A DNA stretch of 64,000 nucleotides from Chlorocebus sabaeus. Its lineage: Eukaryota > Chordata > Mammalia > Primates > Cercopithecidae. Both the position numbers and the translations under genes were made by a program. A model generated the notes under the pieces. It was given only the letters and a program-made list of their open reading frames with translations. It had not been told where the DNA came from and did not search any database. The first letter of the stretch is position 1, and each line of letters opens with the position of its first letter. Positions 12,181-23,700 of the stretch are shown piece by piece. The stretch covers positions 62,001 to 126,000 of the forward strand of contig NW_027327412.1 of the NCBI RefSeq assembly GCF_047675955.1, given 5' to 3'.

Positions 12181-13344
12181 CCACTATGGGCTTTCAAATA
12201 TCACTTTGCAAATTTCACAAGAACAGTCTTAGCGAAAGGCTTCTTGAAGGGAAAGCTGTAACTCTGTGAGATGAATTAACAGAACACAAAGCAGTTTCTC
12301 AGACAGCTTCCTTCCAGTATTTAACTGAAGATATTTCCTTTTTCACCATAACCCTCTAAGACCTTCCAAATATCACTTTGCAAATTCCACAAGAACAACC
12401 TTAGCGATAGGCTTCTTGAGGAGAAAGCTGTAACTCTGTGAGATGAATTCACAGAACACAAAGCAGTTCCTAAGAGATCTTCTTTCCAGTTTTTAACGGA
12501 AGATATTTCCTTTTTCACCATAGCCCTGTAGAGGCTTCCAAATATCACCTTGTAAATTCCTCAAGAAGAGTCTTAGCGAAAGTGTTCTTGAGAGGAACAG
12601 AGTGACTCTGTGAGATGATTTAACAGAGCACAAAGCAGTTTCTCAGAAAGCTTCATTCTAGTTTTTAACGGAATATATTTCTTTTTTCACCATAGCTCTC
12701 TAGGGGCTTCCAAATATCACTTTGAAAATTCCGCAAGAACAGTCTTTGCGAAAGGCTTCTTGAGAGGAAAGCAGTAACACTGTGAGATGAATTAACAGAA
12801 CACAAAGCAGTTTCTCAAAAAGATTCTTTCCAGTTTTTTACGGAAGATATTTCCTTTTTCATCATAGCCTTCTATGGGCTTCCAAATATCAATTTGCGAA
12901 TTCCACAAGAACAGCCTTAGCGAAAGGCTTCTTGAAGGGAAAGCTGTAAATCTGTGAGATGAATTAACAAAACAGAAAGCAGATTCTCAGAAAGCTTCTT
13001 TACAGTTTTTAACGGAAGATATTTCCTTTTTCACCATAGCCCTCTATGGGCTTCCAAATATCACTTTGCAAATTTCACAAGAAAAGTCTTAGTGAAACAC
13101 TTCTTGACGTAAAAGCTGTAACTCTGTGACATGAATTAACAGAACACTAAGCAGTTCCTCAGAAAGCTTCTTTCCAGTTTTTATGTTAGGATATTTCCTT
13201 TTTCACCGTAGCTGTCTATGGGCTTCCAAATATCATTTTGCAAATCCCAGAAGAACAATCTTAGTCAAAGATTTCTTTTGTGGAAAGCTGTAACTTGGTG
13301 AAATGTGTTAACAGAACACAGGGCAGTTTCTCAGAAAGCTTCTT

Positions 13345-13361
13345 TCCCGATTTTAACGGAA
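13345..13361 (-). other. Near CENP-B box, HOR first monomer type (9 copies)
   Basis: TCCCGATTTTAACGGAA, read on the plus strand, matches the reverse complement of the CENP-B box at 8 of its 9 essential positions (CCCG, T, then CG-A) and at 13 of 17 overall. The failing essential base is G where A is needed in CGAA. Copies start at 13345, 20893, 26557, 31703, 39253, 44399, 51949, 57095 and 62240, once per HOR unit. It lies at monomer positions 123-139, not at the normal CENP-B/pJ-alpha position (about 145-161). With an essential base wrong, binding is likely weak or absent. Confidence 0.6.
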
Positions 13362-13889
13362 GATATTTCCTTTTCCACCATAGCCCTCTATCGACTTCCA
13401 AATATCACTTTTCAAATTTCACAAAAACAATCTTAGTGAACGACTTCTTGAAGGAAAAGCTGTAACTCTGTGAGATGAACTATCAGACCACAAAGAAGTT
13501 TTCAGAAAGCTTCTTTTCGGTTTTCATCTTAGGATATTTCCATTTTCACCATAGCCTTCTATGAGCTCACAAATATCACTTTGCAAATTACACAAGAACA
13601 GTCTTAGCGAAAGGCTTCTTCAGGGGAAAGCTGTAACTCTGCGAGGTGAGTTAGCAGAACACAAAGTAGTTTCTCAGAAAGCTTCTTTCCAGTTTTTAAC
13701 GGAAGATATTTCCTTTTTCACCATAGCCCTGCATGGGCTTCCAATATCACTTTGCAAGTTCCACAAAAACAACTTTAGCGTAAGGCTTCTTGAGGGGAAA
13801 GCTGTAGTTCTGTGAGTTGAATTAACAGAACACAAAGTAGTTTCTCAGAAAGCTTCTTTTCAGATTTTATCTTAGGCTATTTCCTTTTT

Positions 13890-15436
13890 CACCAGAGCCC
13901 TTTATCGGCTTCCAAATATCACTTTGCAAATTCCACAAGAACAGTCTTAGTGAACGGCTTCTTGACAAGAAAGTTGTATCTCTGTGAGATGAATTAACAG
14001 AACACAAAGCAGTTTCTCAGAAAGCGTCTTTACAGATTTTATCTTAGGTAATTTCCTTTTTCACCATAGCCCTGAAGGCGCTTCCAAATATCACTTTTCA
14101 AATTCCACAAGAACAGTCTTAGCGAAGGGCTTCTGGAGGGGAAGGTTTTAAATCAGTGAGATGAATTAAGAGAACACAAAGCAGTTACTCAGAAATCTTC
14201 TTTCCAGTTTTTAACGGAAGATATTTCCTTTTTCACCATAGCCCTCTATGGGCTACCAAAAATCACTTTGCAAATTACACAAAAACAGTCTTAGCGAAAG
14301 GCTTCTTGAGGGGAAACCTGTAACTCTGTCAGATGAATTAACCGAACAAAACGCTTTTTCTCTGAAAGATACTTTCCAGTTTCTAACTGAACATATTTGC
14401 TTTTTCAACATAGCCCTCTATGGGCTTCCAAATATCACTTTGCAAATTCCACAAGAACACTCTTATCGAAAGGCTTCTTGAAGGGAAAGCTGTAAGTCTG
14501 TGAGATAAATTAAAGAACACAAAGCAGTTTCTCAGAAAGCTTCTTTTATGTTTTTAAAGGAAGATATTTTCTTTTTCACCATAGTAGTCTATGGCCTTCC
14601 AAATATCACTTGCAAATTCCTCCAGAACTGTCTTATCGAAAGACTTCCGGAGGGGAAAGCTGTAACTCTGTGAGATGAACTAAAAGAACACAAGGCAGTT
14701 TCGCAGAAAGATTCTTTCCAGTTTTCAATGGAAGATATTTCGTTTTTCACCATAGCCCTCTAAGGGCTTCCAAATATCTCTTTGCAAATTCCACAAGAAC
14801 AGTCTTAGGGAAAGGCTTCTTGAGAGGGACGCTGTAACCCTGTGAAATGAAGTAACAGAACACAACACAGTTTCTCAGAAAACCTATTTCCAGTTTTTAA
14901 CGGAAGATATTTCCTTTTTCATCATAGCCCTCAATGGGCTTCCAAATATCACTTTACAAATTCCATAAGAACAGTCTTAGTGATCGGCTTCTTCAGGTTA
15001 AAGCTGTAACTCTGTGAGATGAATTAACAGAACACAAAGCAGTTTCTCAGAAAGCTTCTTTTCTGATTTAACGGAAGATATTGCTTTTTCACCGTACCCC
15101 TCTAGGGGCTTCAAATTTCACTTTGCAAAATCCACAAGAACATTCTTAGCGAAAAGCTTCTTGAGGGTAAAGCTGTAACTCTGTAAGATGAATTAACAAA
15201 ATACTAAGCAGTTTCTGAGAAAGCTTCTTTTCAGTTTTTATCTTAGGATATTTCCTTTCTCCCCGTAGCCCTCTATGGGTTTCCAAATATCACTTTGCAA
15301 ATTTCACAAGAACATTCTTAGTGAAAGTCTTCATGACGGGAAAGCTGTAACTCTGTGAGTTGAATTAACAGAACACAAAGTAGTTTCTCAGAAATCTTCT
15401 TTTCAGATTTTATCTTAGGCTATTTCCTTTTTCACC
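13890..15436 (-). repeat. Nine-monomer mosaic insert in HOR unit 1
   Basis: The monomer with GAGCCCTTTATCGGCTTCC occurs twice in this unit (about 13894 and 15437) but once in every later unit; the gap is 1547 bp, nine monomers. The material between is a patchwork. 14126 onward matches 15841 (offset 10 monomers: AGGGCTTCTGGAGGGGAAGG, TTTTAAATCAGTGAGATGA). 14400-14970 matches 17490-18060 (offset 18 monomers: CACTCTTATCG at 14459 and 17547). 14973-15262 matches the flank block at 11884-12180. Several unequal exchanges or template switches are needed to explain it. Confidence 0.75.
14973..15262 (-). repeat. Two-monomer block shared with the flank
   Basis: Partner of 11884-12180, recognised by TGATCGGCTTCTTCAGGTTA at 14981. 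It lies inside the mosaic insert of unit 1 and is absent from later HOR units. Confidence 0.85.
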
Positions 15437-18400
15437 AGAGCCCTTTATCGGCTTCCAAATATCACTTTGCAAATTCCACCAGAACAGTCTTAGTGAACGG
15501 CTTCTTGAGAAGAAAGCTGTAACTCTGTGAGATGAATTAACAGAACACAAAGCAGTTTCTCAGAAAGCGTCTTTACAGATTTTATCTTAGGTAATTTCCT
15601 TTTTCACCATAGCCCTGAAGGCGCTTCCAAATATCACTTTTCAAATTCCACAAGAACAGTCTTAGCGAAGGGGTTCTGGAGGGGAAGGTTTTAACTCTGT
15701 GAGATGAATAAAGAGAGCACAAAGCAATTTCTCACACAGCTTCTTTTCAGTTTTTAACGGATCATATTTACTTTATCACCACAGCCCTCTATGGGCTTCC
15801 AAATATCACTTTGCAATTTCCACAAGAACAGTCTTTGCGGAGGGCTTCTGGAGGGGAAGGTTTTAAATCAGTGAGATGAGTTAAGAGAACACAAAGCAGT
15901 TACTCAGAAATCTTCTTTCCAGTTTTTAACGGAAGATAGTTCCTTTTTCACCATAGCCCTCTATGGGCTTCCAAATATCACTATGCAAATTCCACAAGAA
16001 CAGTCTTAGCGAAAGGCTTCTGAGGGGAAGGCTGTAACTCTGTGAGATGAATTAACAGAACACAAAGCAGTTTCTCAGAAAGCTTCTTTCCAGTTTTTAA
16101 CGGAGGATATTTCCTTTTTCACCATAGCCCTCTATGGGCTTCGAAATATCACATTGCAAATGCCAGAAGAACAGTCTTAGGGAAAGGTTTCTGTAGGGGA
16201 AAGCTGTAACTCTGTGAGATGAATTAACAGAACACAAAGCAATTTCTAAGAAAACTTCTTTCCAGTTTTTAACTGAAGAAATTTCCTTTTTCACAATTGC
16301 CCTCTATGGGCTTCCAAATATCACTCTGCAAATACCACAAAAACAGTATTAGCGAAAGGCTTCTTGAGGGGAAAGCTGTAACTCAGTGAGGTGTATTAAC
16401 AGAACACACGGCAGTTTCTCAGAAATCTTCTTTCCAGTTTTTAACGGAAGATATTTCCTTTTTCACAATAGCCCTCTACGGGCTTCCAAATATCACTTTG
16501 CAGATTCCAATGGAACAGTCTTAGCCAACAGCTTCTTGAGGGGAAAGCTGTAACTCGGTGAGATGTATTAACAGAACACATGGCAGTTTCTCTGAAAGCT
16601 TCTTTCCAGTATTTAACAGAAGACATTTCCTTTTTCACCATAGCCCTCTATGGGTTTAAGAATATCACTTTGCAAATTTCACAAGAACAGTTTTAGTGAA
16701 CGGCCTCTTGAGGAGAAAGCTGAAACTCTGTGAGAAGAACTAACAGAACACAAAGCGGTTTCTCAGAGAGCTTCTTTTCGGTTTTTAGCGGAAGATATTT
16801 CCTTTTTCACCATAGCCCTCTATGGGCTTCCAAATATCACTTTGCAAATTCCAAAAGAACAGTCTTAACGAAGGGCTTCTGGAGGAGAAATTTGTAACTC
16901 TGTGAGATAAATTAACAGAACACAAAGCAGTTTCTCAGAAAGCTTCTTTCCAGTTTTTAACTGAAGATATTTCCTTTTTCACCATAGCCCTCTAGGGGTT
17001 CTAAATATTACTTTGCAAATTCCACAAGAATAGGCTTAGGGAAAGGCTTCTGGAGGGGAAAGCTGTAATTGTGTGAGATGAATTAACAGAACACAAAACA
17101 GTTTCTCAGAAACCTTCTTTCCAGTTTTTAACTGAAGAAATTTCCTTTTTCACCTTAGCGCTCTATGGGCTTCCAAATATCACTTTGCAAATCGCACAAG
17201 AACAGTCTTAGCGAAAGGCTTCTTGAGGGGAAAGCTGTAAATCTGGGAGATGAATTAACAGAACACAAAGCAGTTTCTCAGAAAGCTTCCTTTCAGTTTT
17301 TATCTTAGGTAATTTCCTTTTTCACCATCGCCCTCTAAGGGCTTCCAAATATCACTTTGCAAATTCCACAAGAAGAGTCTTTGCGGAGGGCTTCTTGAGG
17401 GAAAAGCTGTAACCCTGTGAGATGAATTAACAGAACACAAAGAAGTTTCTCAAAAATCTTCTTTCCAGTTTTTAACTGAAGATATTTCCTTTTTCAACAT
17501 AGCCCTCTATGGGCTTCCAAATATCACTTTGCAAATTCCACAAGAACACTCTTATCGAAAGGCTTCTTGAAGGGAAAGCTGTAAGTCTGTGAGATAAATT
17601 AAAGAACACAAAGCAGTTTCTCAGAAAGCTTCTTTCCTGTTTTTAAAGGAAGATATTTTCTTTTTCACCATAGCAGTCTATGGCCTTCTAATATCACTTG
17701 CAAATTCCTCCAGAACTGTCTTATCGAAAGGCTTCCGGAGGGGAAAGCTGTACTCTGTGAGATGAACTAAAAGAACACAAGGCAGTTTCGCAGAAAGATT
17801 CTTTCCAGTTTTCAATGGAAGATATGTCGTTTTTCACCATAGCACTCTAAGAGCTTCCAAATATCTCTTTGCAAATTCCACAAGAACAGTCTTAGGGAAA
17901 GGCTTCTTGAGAGGAAAGCTGTAACCCTGTGAAATGAAGTAACAGAACACAACGCAGTTTCTCAGAAAACTTATTTCCAGTTTTTAACGGAAGATATTTC
18001 CTTTTTCATCATAGCCCTCAATGGGCTTCCAAATATCACTTTACAAATTCCACAAGAACAGTCTTACCGAAAGACTTCTTGAGGGGAAACCTGTAACTCT
18101 GTGAGATGAATTAACAGAACACAAAGCAGTTTCTCAGAAAGCTGCTTTTCAGTTTTTAACGGAAGATATTTCCTTTTTCACCATAGACCTCTACGGCCTT
18201 CCAAATATCACTTTGCAAATTCCACAAGAACAGTCCCTGCCAAAGGCTTCTTGAAGGGAAAGTTGTAACTCTTTGAGATGAATTAACAGAACACAAAGAA
18301 GTTTCTCAGAAAGCTTCTTTCCAGTTTTTACCTGAAAATATTTCCTTTTTCACCATAGCCTTCTTGGGGTTCCAAATATCACTTTGGAAATTCCACTAGA

Positions 18401-18662
18401 ACAGTCTCAGCAAAAGGCTTCTTGAGGGGAAAGCAGTAACTCTGTGAGATGAATTAACAGAACACAAAGTAGTTTCTGAGACAGCTTCTTTCCAGTATTT
18501 AGCTGAAGATATTTCCTTTTTCACCACAGCCCTCTATGGGCTATAAAATATCACTTTGCAAATTACACATGAACAGTCTTAGCGAAAGCCTCTTTGAGGT
18601 GAAAGCTGTAACTCTTTGAGATGAATTAACAGAACACAAAGCCGTTTCTCAGAAAGATTCTT

Positions 18663-18679
18663 TCCAGTTTTTAACGAAA
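18663..18679 (-). other. Near CENP-B box, complementary defect (10 copies)
   Basis: TCCAGTTTTTAACGAAA has the CGAA half intact and fails only at CCAG in place of CCCG: 14 of 17 overall and 8 of 9 essential positions. Copies start at 18663, 25012, 29988, 35477, 37708, 42684, 48173, 50404, 55380 and 60525. It sits three monomers upstream of the CCCG type where the GTTCCGCAAG monomer is kept, and two upstream in the duplication copy that lost it. Confidence 0.6.
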
Positions 18680-19177
18680 GATATTTCCTTTTTCACCGTA
18701 GCCCTCTAAGGGATTCCAAATATCACTTTGCAAATTCCACAAGAACAATCTTAGAGAAAGTCTTCTGGAGGGGAAAGCTGTAACTCTGTGAGAAGAATTA
18801 ACCGAACACAAAGCAGTTTCTCAGAAAGCTTCTTTCCACTTTTTAACTGAAGATATTTCCTTTTTCACCATAGCCCTCTATGGGCTTCCAAATATCACTT
18901 TGCAAGTTCCGCAAGAACAACCTCAGCGAAAGGCTTGTTTAAGGAAAGCTGTAACTCTGCGAGATGAATTCACAGAACACAAAGCAGATTCTCAGAAGGT
19001 TTCTTTCCAGTTTTTAACGGAAGATATTTCCTTTTTCACTATAGCCCTCTAAGGGCTTCCAAATATCACTTTGCAAATTCCACAAGAACAGTCTTAGTGA
19101 AAGGTTTCTTCAGGGGAAATCTGTAACTCTGTGAGATGAATTAACAGAATACAAAGCAGTTTCTCAGGAAGCTTCTT

Positions 19178-19194
19178 TCCCGTTTTTAACGGAA
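19178..19194 (-). other. Near CENP-B box, second monomer type (11 copies)
   Basis: TCCCGTTTTTAACGGAA matches the reverse-complement CENP-B box at 14 of 17 bases and 8 of 9 essential ones, again with CGGA in place of CGAA. Copies start at 19178, 23296, 25356, 30502, 35992, 38052, 43198, 48688, 50748, 55894 and 61039: one per A-like unit, two in units with the B duplication. The ordinary window monomer has TCCAGTTTTTAACGGAA here, two essential changes from a box. Confidence 0.6.
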
Positions 19195-20770
19195 GATATT
19201 TCCTTTTTCACCATAGCTCTCTATGGGCTTACAAATAACACATTGCAAATTCTACAAAAACAGTCGTAGCAAAAGGCTTTTGAGGGGATAGCTGTAACTC
19301 TGTGAGATGAATTAACAGAACACAAAGCAGTTTCTCAGACAGCTTCTTTCCAGTTTTTAACTTAAGATATTTCCTTTTTCAAAATAGCCCTCTAAGGGCA
19401 TCCAAATATCACTTTGCAAATTCCACAAGAACAGCCTTTGCGAAAGGCTTCTTGAGGGAAAAGCTGTACCTCTGTGAGATGAATTAACAGAACACAAAGC
19501 AGTTTCTCACACAGCTTCTTTCAAATTTTTAACGGAAGATATCTCCTTTTCCACCGTAGCCCTCTATGGGCTTCCAAATATCACTTTAAAAATTCCACAA
19601 GAACAGCCCTAGCGAAAGGCTTTTTGAAGGGAAAGCTGTAACTCTGTGAGATGAATTAACAGAACACAAAGCAGTTTCTCAGAAAGCTTCTTTCCAGTTT
19701 TTAACAGAAGATATTTCCTTTTTCACCATAGCCCTCTACGTGCTGCCAAATATCACTTTGCAAATTCCAAAAGAACAGTCTTTGCCCAAGGTTTCTTGAG
19801 GGGAAAGCTGTAACTCTGTTAGATGAATTAACAGAACACAAAGCAGTTTCTCAGAAAGCTACTTTTCATTTTTTAACTGAACATATTTCCTTTTCACCAT
19901 AGCCCTCTACGGGCTTCCACATATCACCTTGCCAATTTTACAAGAACTGCCTTAGCGGAAGGCTTCTTGAAGGGAAAGCTGTAACTCTGTGAGATGAATT
20001 AGCAGAACACAAAGCAGTTTCTCAGAAAGCTTCTTTCCAGTTTTTTACGGAAGATATTTCCTTTTTCAGCATAGCCCTCTATTGGCTTCAAATATCACTT
20101 TGCAAATTCCACAAGAACAAACTTAGCGAAAGGCTTCTTGAAGGGAAAGCTGTAACTTTTTGAGATGAATTAACAGAACACAAAGCAGTTTCTCTGAAAG
20201 CTTATTTCCAGTTTTTAAAGGAAGATAGTTCCTTTTTCACCATAGCCCCCTAGGGGCTTCCAAATATCACTTTGAAAATTCCACAAGAACAGTTTTTGCG
20301 AAAGGCTTCTTTAGGGGAAATGTGTAACTCTGTGAGATGAATTAACAGAACACAAAGCACTTTGTCAGAAAGACTCTTTCCATTTTTTAACTGAAGATAT
20401 TTACTTTTCACCATAGCACTCTATGGGCTTCCACATATCACTTTGCCAATTCCACAAGAACAACCTTAGCGGAAGGCTTCTTGAAGGGAAAGCTGTAACT
20501 CTGTGAGATGAATTAACAGAACACAAAGCTGTTTATCAGAAAGCTTCTTTCCAGTTTTTAACTGAGGATATTTTCTTTTTAACCATAGCTCTCTATGGGC
20601 TTCCAAATATCACTTTGCATATTCCACAAGAAAAGTCTTAACGAAAGGCTTCTTGAGGGGAAAGGTGTAACTCTTTGAGATGAATTAACAGAACACAAAG
20701 CAGTTTCTCAGAAAGCTTCTTTTCAGTTTTTAACGGAAGATATTTCCTTTTTCACCAAGCCCCCTATGGG

Positions 20771-23700
20771 CTTCCAAATATCACTTTGCAAATCCCACAA
20801 GAACAATCTTAGCCAAAGATTTCTTTTTTGGAAAGCTGTAACTTGGTGAAATGTGTTAACAGAACACAGGGCAGTTTCTCAGAAAGCTTCTTTCCCGATT
20901 TTAACGGAAGATATTTCCTTTTCCACCATAGCCCTCTATCGACTTCCAAATATCACTTTTCAAATTTCACAAAAACAGTCTTAGTGAACGACTTCTTGAA
21001 GGAAAAGCTGTAACTCTGTGAGATGAACTATCAGACCACAAAGAAGTTTTCAGAAAGCTTCTTTTCGGTTTTCATCTTAGGATATTTCCATTTTCACCAT
21101 AGCCCTCTATGAGCTCACAAATAACACTTTGCAACTTACACAAGAACAGTCTTAGCGAAAGGCTTCTTCAGGGGAAAGCTGTAACTCTTTTAGATGAATT
21201 AACAGAACACAAAGTAGTTTCTCAGAAAGCTTCTTTCCAGTTTTTAACGGAAGATATTTCCTTTTTCACCATAGCCCTGCATGGGCTTCCAATATCACTT
21301 TGCAAGTTCCACAAAAACAGCTTTAGCGTAAGGCTTCTTGAGGGGAAAGCTGTAGTTCTGTGAGTTGAATTAACAGAACACAAAGTAGTTTCTCAGAAAT
21401 CTTCTTTTCAGATTTTATCTTAGGCTATTTCCTTTTTCACCAGAGCCCTTTATCGGCTTCCAAATATCACGTTGCAAATTCCACCAGAACAGTCTTAGTG
21501 AACGGCTTCTTGAGAAGAAAGCTGTAACTCTGTGAGATGAATTAACAGAACACAAAGCAGTTTCTCAGAAAGCGTCTTTACAGATTTTATCTTAGGTAAT
21601 TTCCTTTTTCACCATAGCCCTGAAGGCGCTTCCAAATATCACTTTTCAAATACCACAAGAACAGTCTTAGCGAAGGGGTTCTGGAGGGGAAGGTTTTAAC
21701 TCTGTGAGATGAATTAAGAGAGCACAAAGCAATTTCTCACACAGCTTCTTTTCAGTTTTTAACGCATCATTTTTGCTTTTTCACCACAGCCCTCTATGGG
21801 CTTCCAAATATCACTTTGCAATTTCCACAAGAACAGTCTTTTGGAGGGCTTCTGGAGGGGAAGGTTTTAAATCAGTGAGATGAGTTAAGAGAACACAAAG
21901 CAGTTACTCAGAAATCTTCTTTCCAGTTTTTAACGGAAGATAATTCCTTTTTCACCATAGCCCTCTATGGGCTTCCAAATATCACTATGCAAATTCCACA
22001 AGAACAGTCTTAGCGAAAGGCTTCTGAGGGGAAGGCTGTAACTCTGTGAGATGAATTAACAGAACACAAAGCAGTTTCTCAGAAAGCTTCTTTCCAGTTT
22101 TTAACGGAGGATATTTCCTTTTTCACCATAGCCCTCTATGGGCTTCGAAATATCACATTGCAAATGCCAGAAGAACAGTCTTAGGGAAAGGTTTCTGTAG
22201 GGGAAAGCTGTAACTCTTTGAGATGAATTAACAGAACACAAAGCAATTTCTATGAAAACTTCTTTCCAGTTTTTAACTGAAGAAATTTCCTTTTTCACAA
22301 TTGCCCTCTATGGGCTTCCAAATATCACTCTGCAAATACCACAAAAACAGTATTAGCGAAAGGCTTCTTGAGGGGAAAGCTGTAACTCAGTGAGGTGTAT
22401 TAACAGAACACACGGCAGTTTCTCAGAAATCTTCTTTCCAGTTTTTAACGGAAGATATTTCCTTTTTCACCATAGCCCTCTACGGGCTTCCAAATATCAC
22501 TTTGCAGATTCCAATGGAACAGTCTTAGCCAACAGCTTCTTGAGGGGAAAGCTGTAACTCGGTGAGATATATTAACAGAACACACGGCAGTTTCTCTGAA
22601 AGCTTCTTTCCAGTATTTAACAGAAGACATTTCCTTTTTCACCATAGCCCTCTATGGGTTTAAGAATATCACTTTGCAAATTTCACAAGAACAGTTTTAG
22701 TGAACGGCCTCTTGAGGAGAAAGCTGAAACTCTGTGAGAAGAACTAACAGAACACAAAGCGGTTTCTCAGAGAGCTTCTTTTCGGTTTTTAGCGGAAGAT
22801 ATTTCCTTTTTCACCATAGCCCTCTATGGGCTTCCAAATATCACTTTGCAAATTCCAAAAGAACAGTCTTAACGAAGGGCTTCTGGAGGAGAAATTTGTA
22901 ACTCTGTGAGATAAATTAACAGAACACAAAGCAGTTTCTCAGAAAGCTTCTTTCCACTTTTTAACTGAAGATATTTCCTTTTTCACCATAGCCCTCTATG
23001 GGCTTCCAAATATCACTTTGCAAGTTCCGCAAGAACAACCTCAGCGAAAGGCTTGTTTAAGGAAAGCTGTAACTCTGCGAGATGAATTCACAGAACACAA
23101 AGCAGATTCTCAGAAGGTTTCTTTCCAGTTTTTAACGGAAGATATTTCCTTTTTCACTATAGCCCTCTAAGGGCTTCCAAATATCACTTTGCAAATTCCA
23201 CAAGAACAGTCTTAGTGAAAGGTTTCTTCAGGGGAAATCTGTAACTCTGTGAGATGAATTAACAGAATACAAAGCAGTTTCTCAGGAAGCTTCTTTCCCG
23301 TTTTTAACGGAAGATATTTCCTTTTTCACCATAGCTCTCTATGGGCTTACAAATAACACATTGCAAATTCTACAAAAACAGTCGTAGCAAAAGGCTTTTG
23401 AGGGGATAGCTGTAACTCTGTGAGATGAATTAACAGAACACAAAGCAGTTTCTCAGACAGCTTCTTTCCAGTTTTTAACTTAAGATATTTCCTTTTTCAA
23501 AATAGCCCTCTAAGGGCATCCAAATATCACTTTGCAAATTCCACAAGAACAGCCTTTGCGAAAGGCTTCTTGAGGGAAAAGCTGTACCTCTGTGAGATGA
23601 ATTAACAGAACACAAAGCAGTTTCTCACACAGCTTCTTTCAAATTTTTAACGGAAGATATCTCCTTTTCCACCGTAGCCCTCTATGGGCTTCCAAATATC

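Larger units (their letters stand above)
1..13222 (-). repeat. Diverged alpha satellite flank without regular HOR order
   Basis: About 77 monomers that differ from each other at many positions and show no repeat period longer than the monomer over the whole segment. Two versions of one internal segment occur: TTTTTAACGGAAG and TTTTTATCTTAGG (or GTCTTAGG), mixed irregularly. Small indels are common. Such monomeric alpha satellite typically flanks a homogenised HOR array and is regarded as older. It differs from the next segment, where units repeat almost base for base at 5-7.5 kb intervals. The boundary is set where HOR similarity starts, just after 13223 (CAAATCCCAGAAGAACAATC, compared with CAAATCCCACAAGAACAATC in later units). 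Confidence 0.85.
13223..20770 (-). repeat. HOR unit 1, diverged boundary unit (7548 bp, 44 monomers)
   Basis: The first unit with HOR monomer order, starting at the monomer with AAATCCC(A/C)... and TTCTTTTGTGG. From about 15437 to 20770 the order follows that of later units. It differs from B, though both have 44 monomers: it has an extra nine-monomer block at 13890-15436 and lacks the internal duplication of B. Its 3' end passes from the monomer at about 20430 straight into the one with AACACAAAGCTGTTTATCAG. That monomer still carries GCGGAAGG and looks like a hybrid. The unit matches later ones less well than those match each other, as expected at an array edge. Confidence 0.85.

Noticed and set aside
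13223..20770. Unit 1 as an ordinary B-type unit, because it also has 44 monomers
   Set aside because: The monomer content differs: unit 1 lacks the internal duplication and has a nine-monomer mosaic insert, so the equal length is a coincidence.
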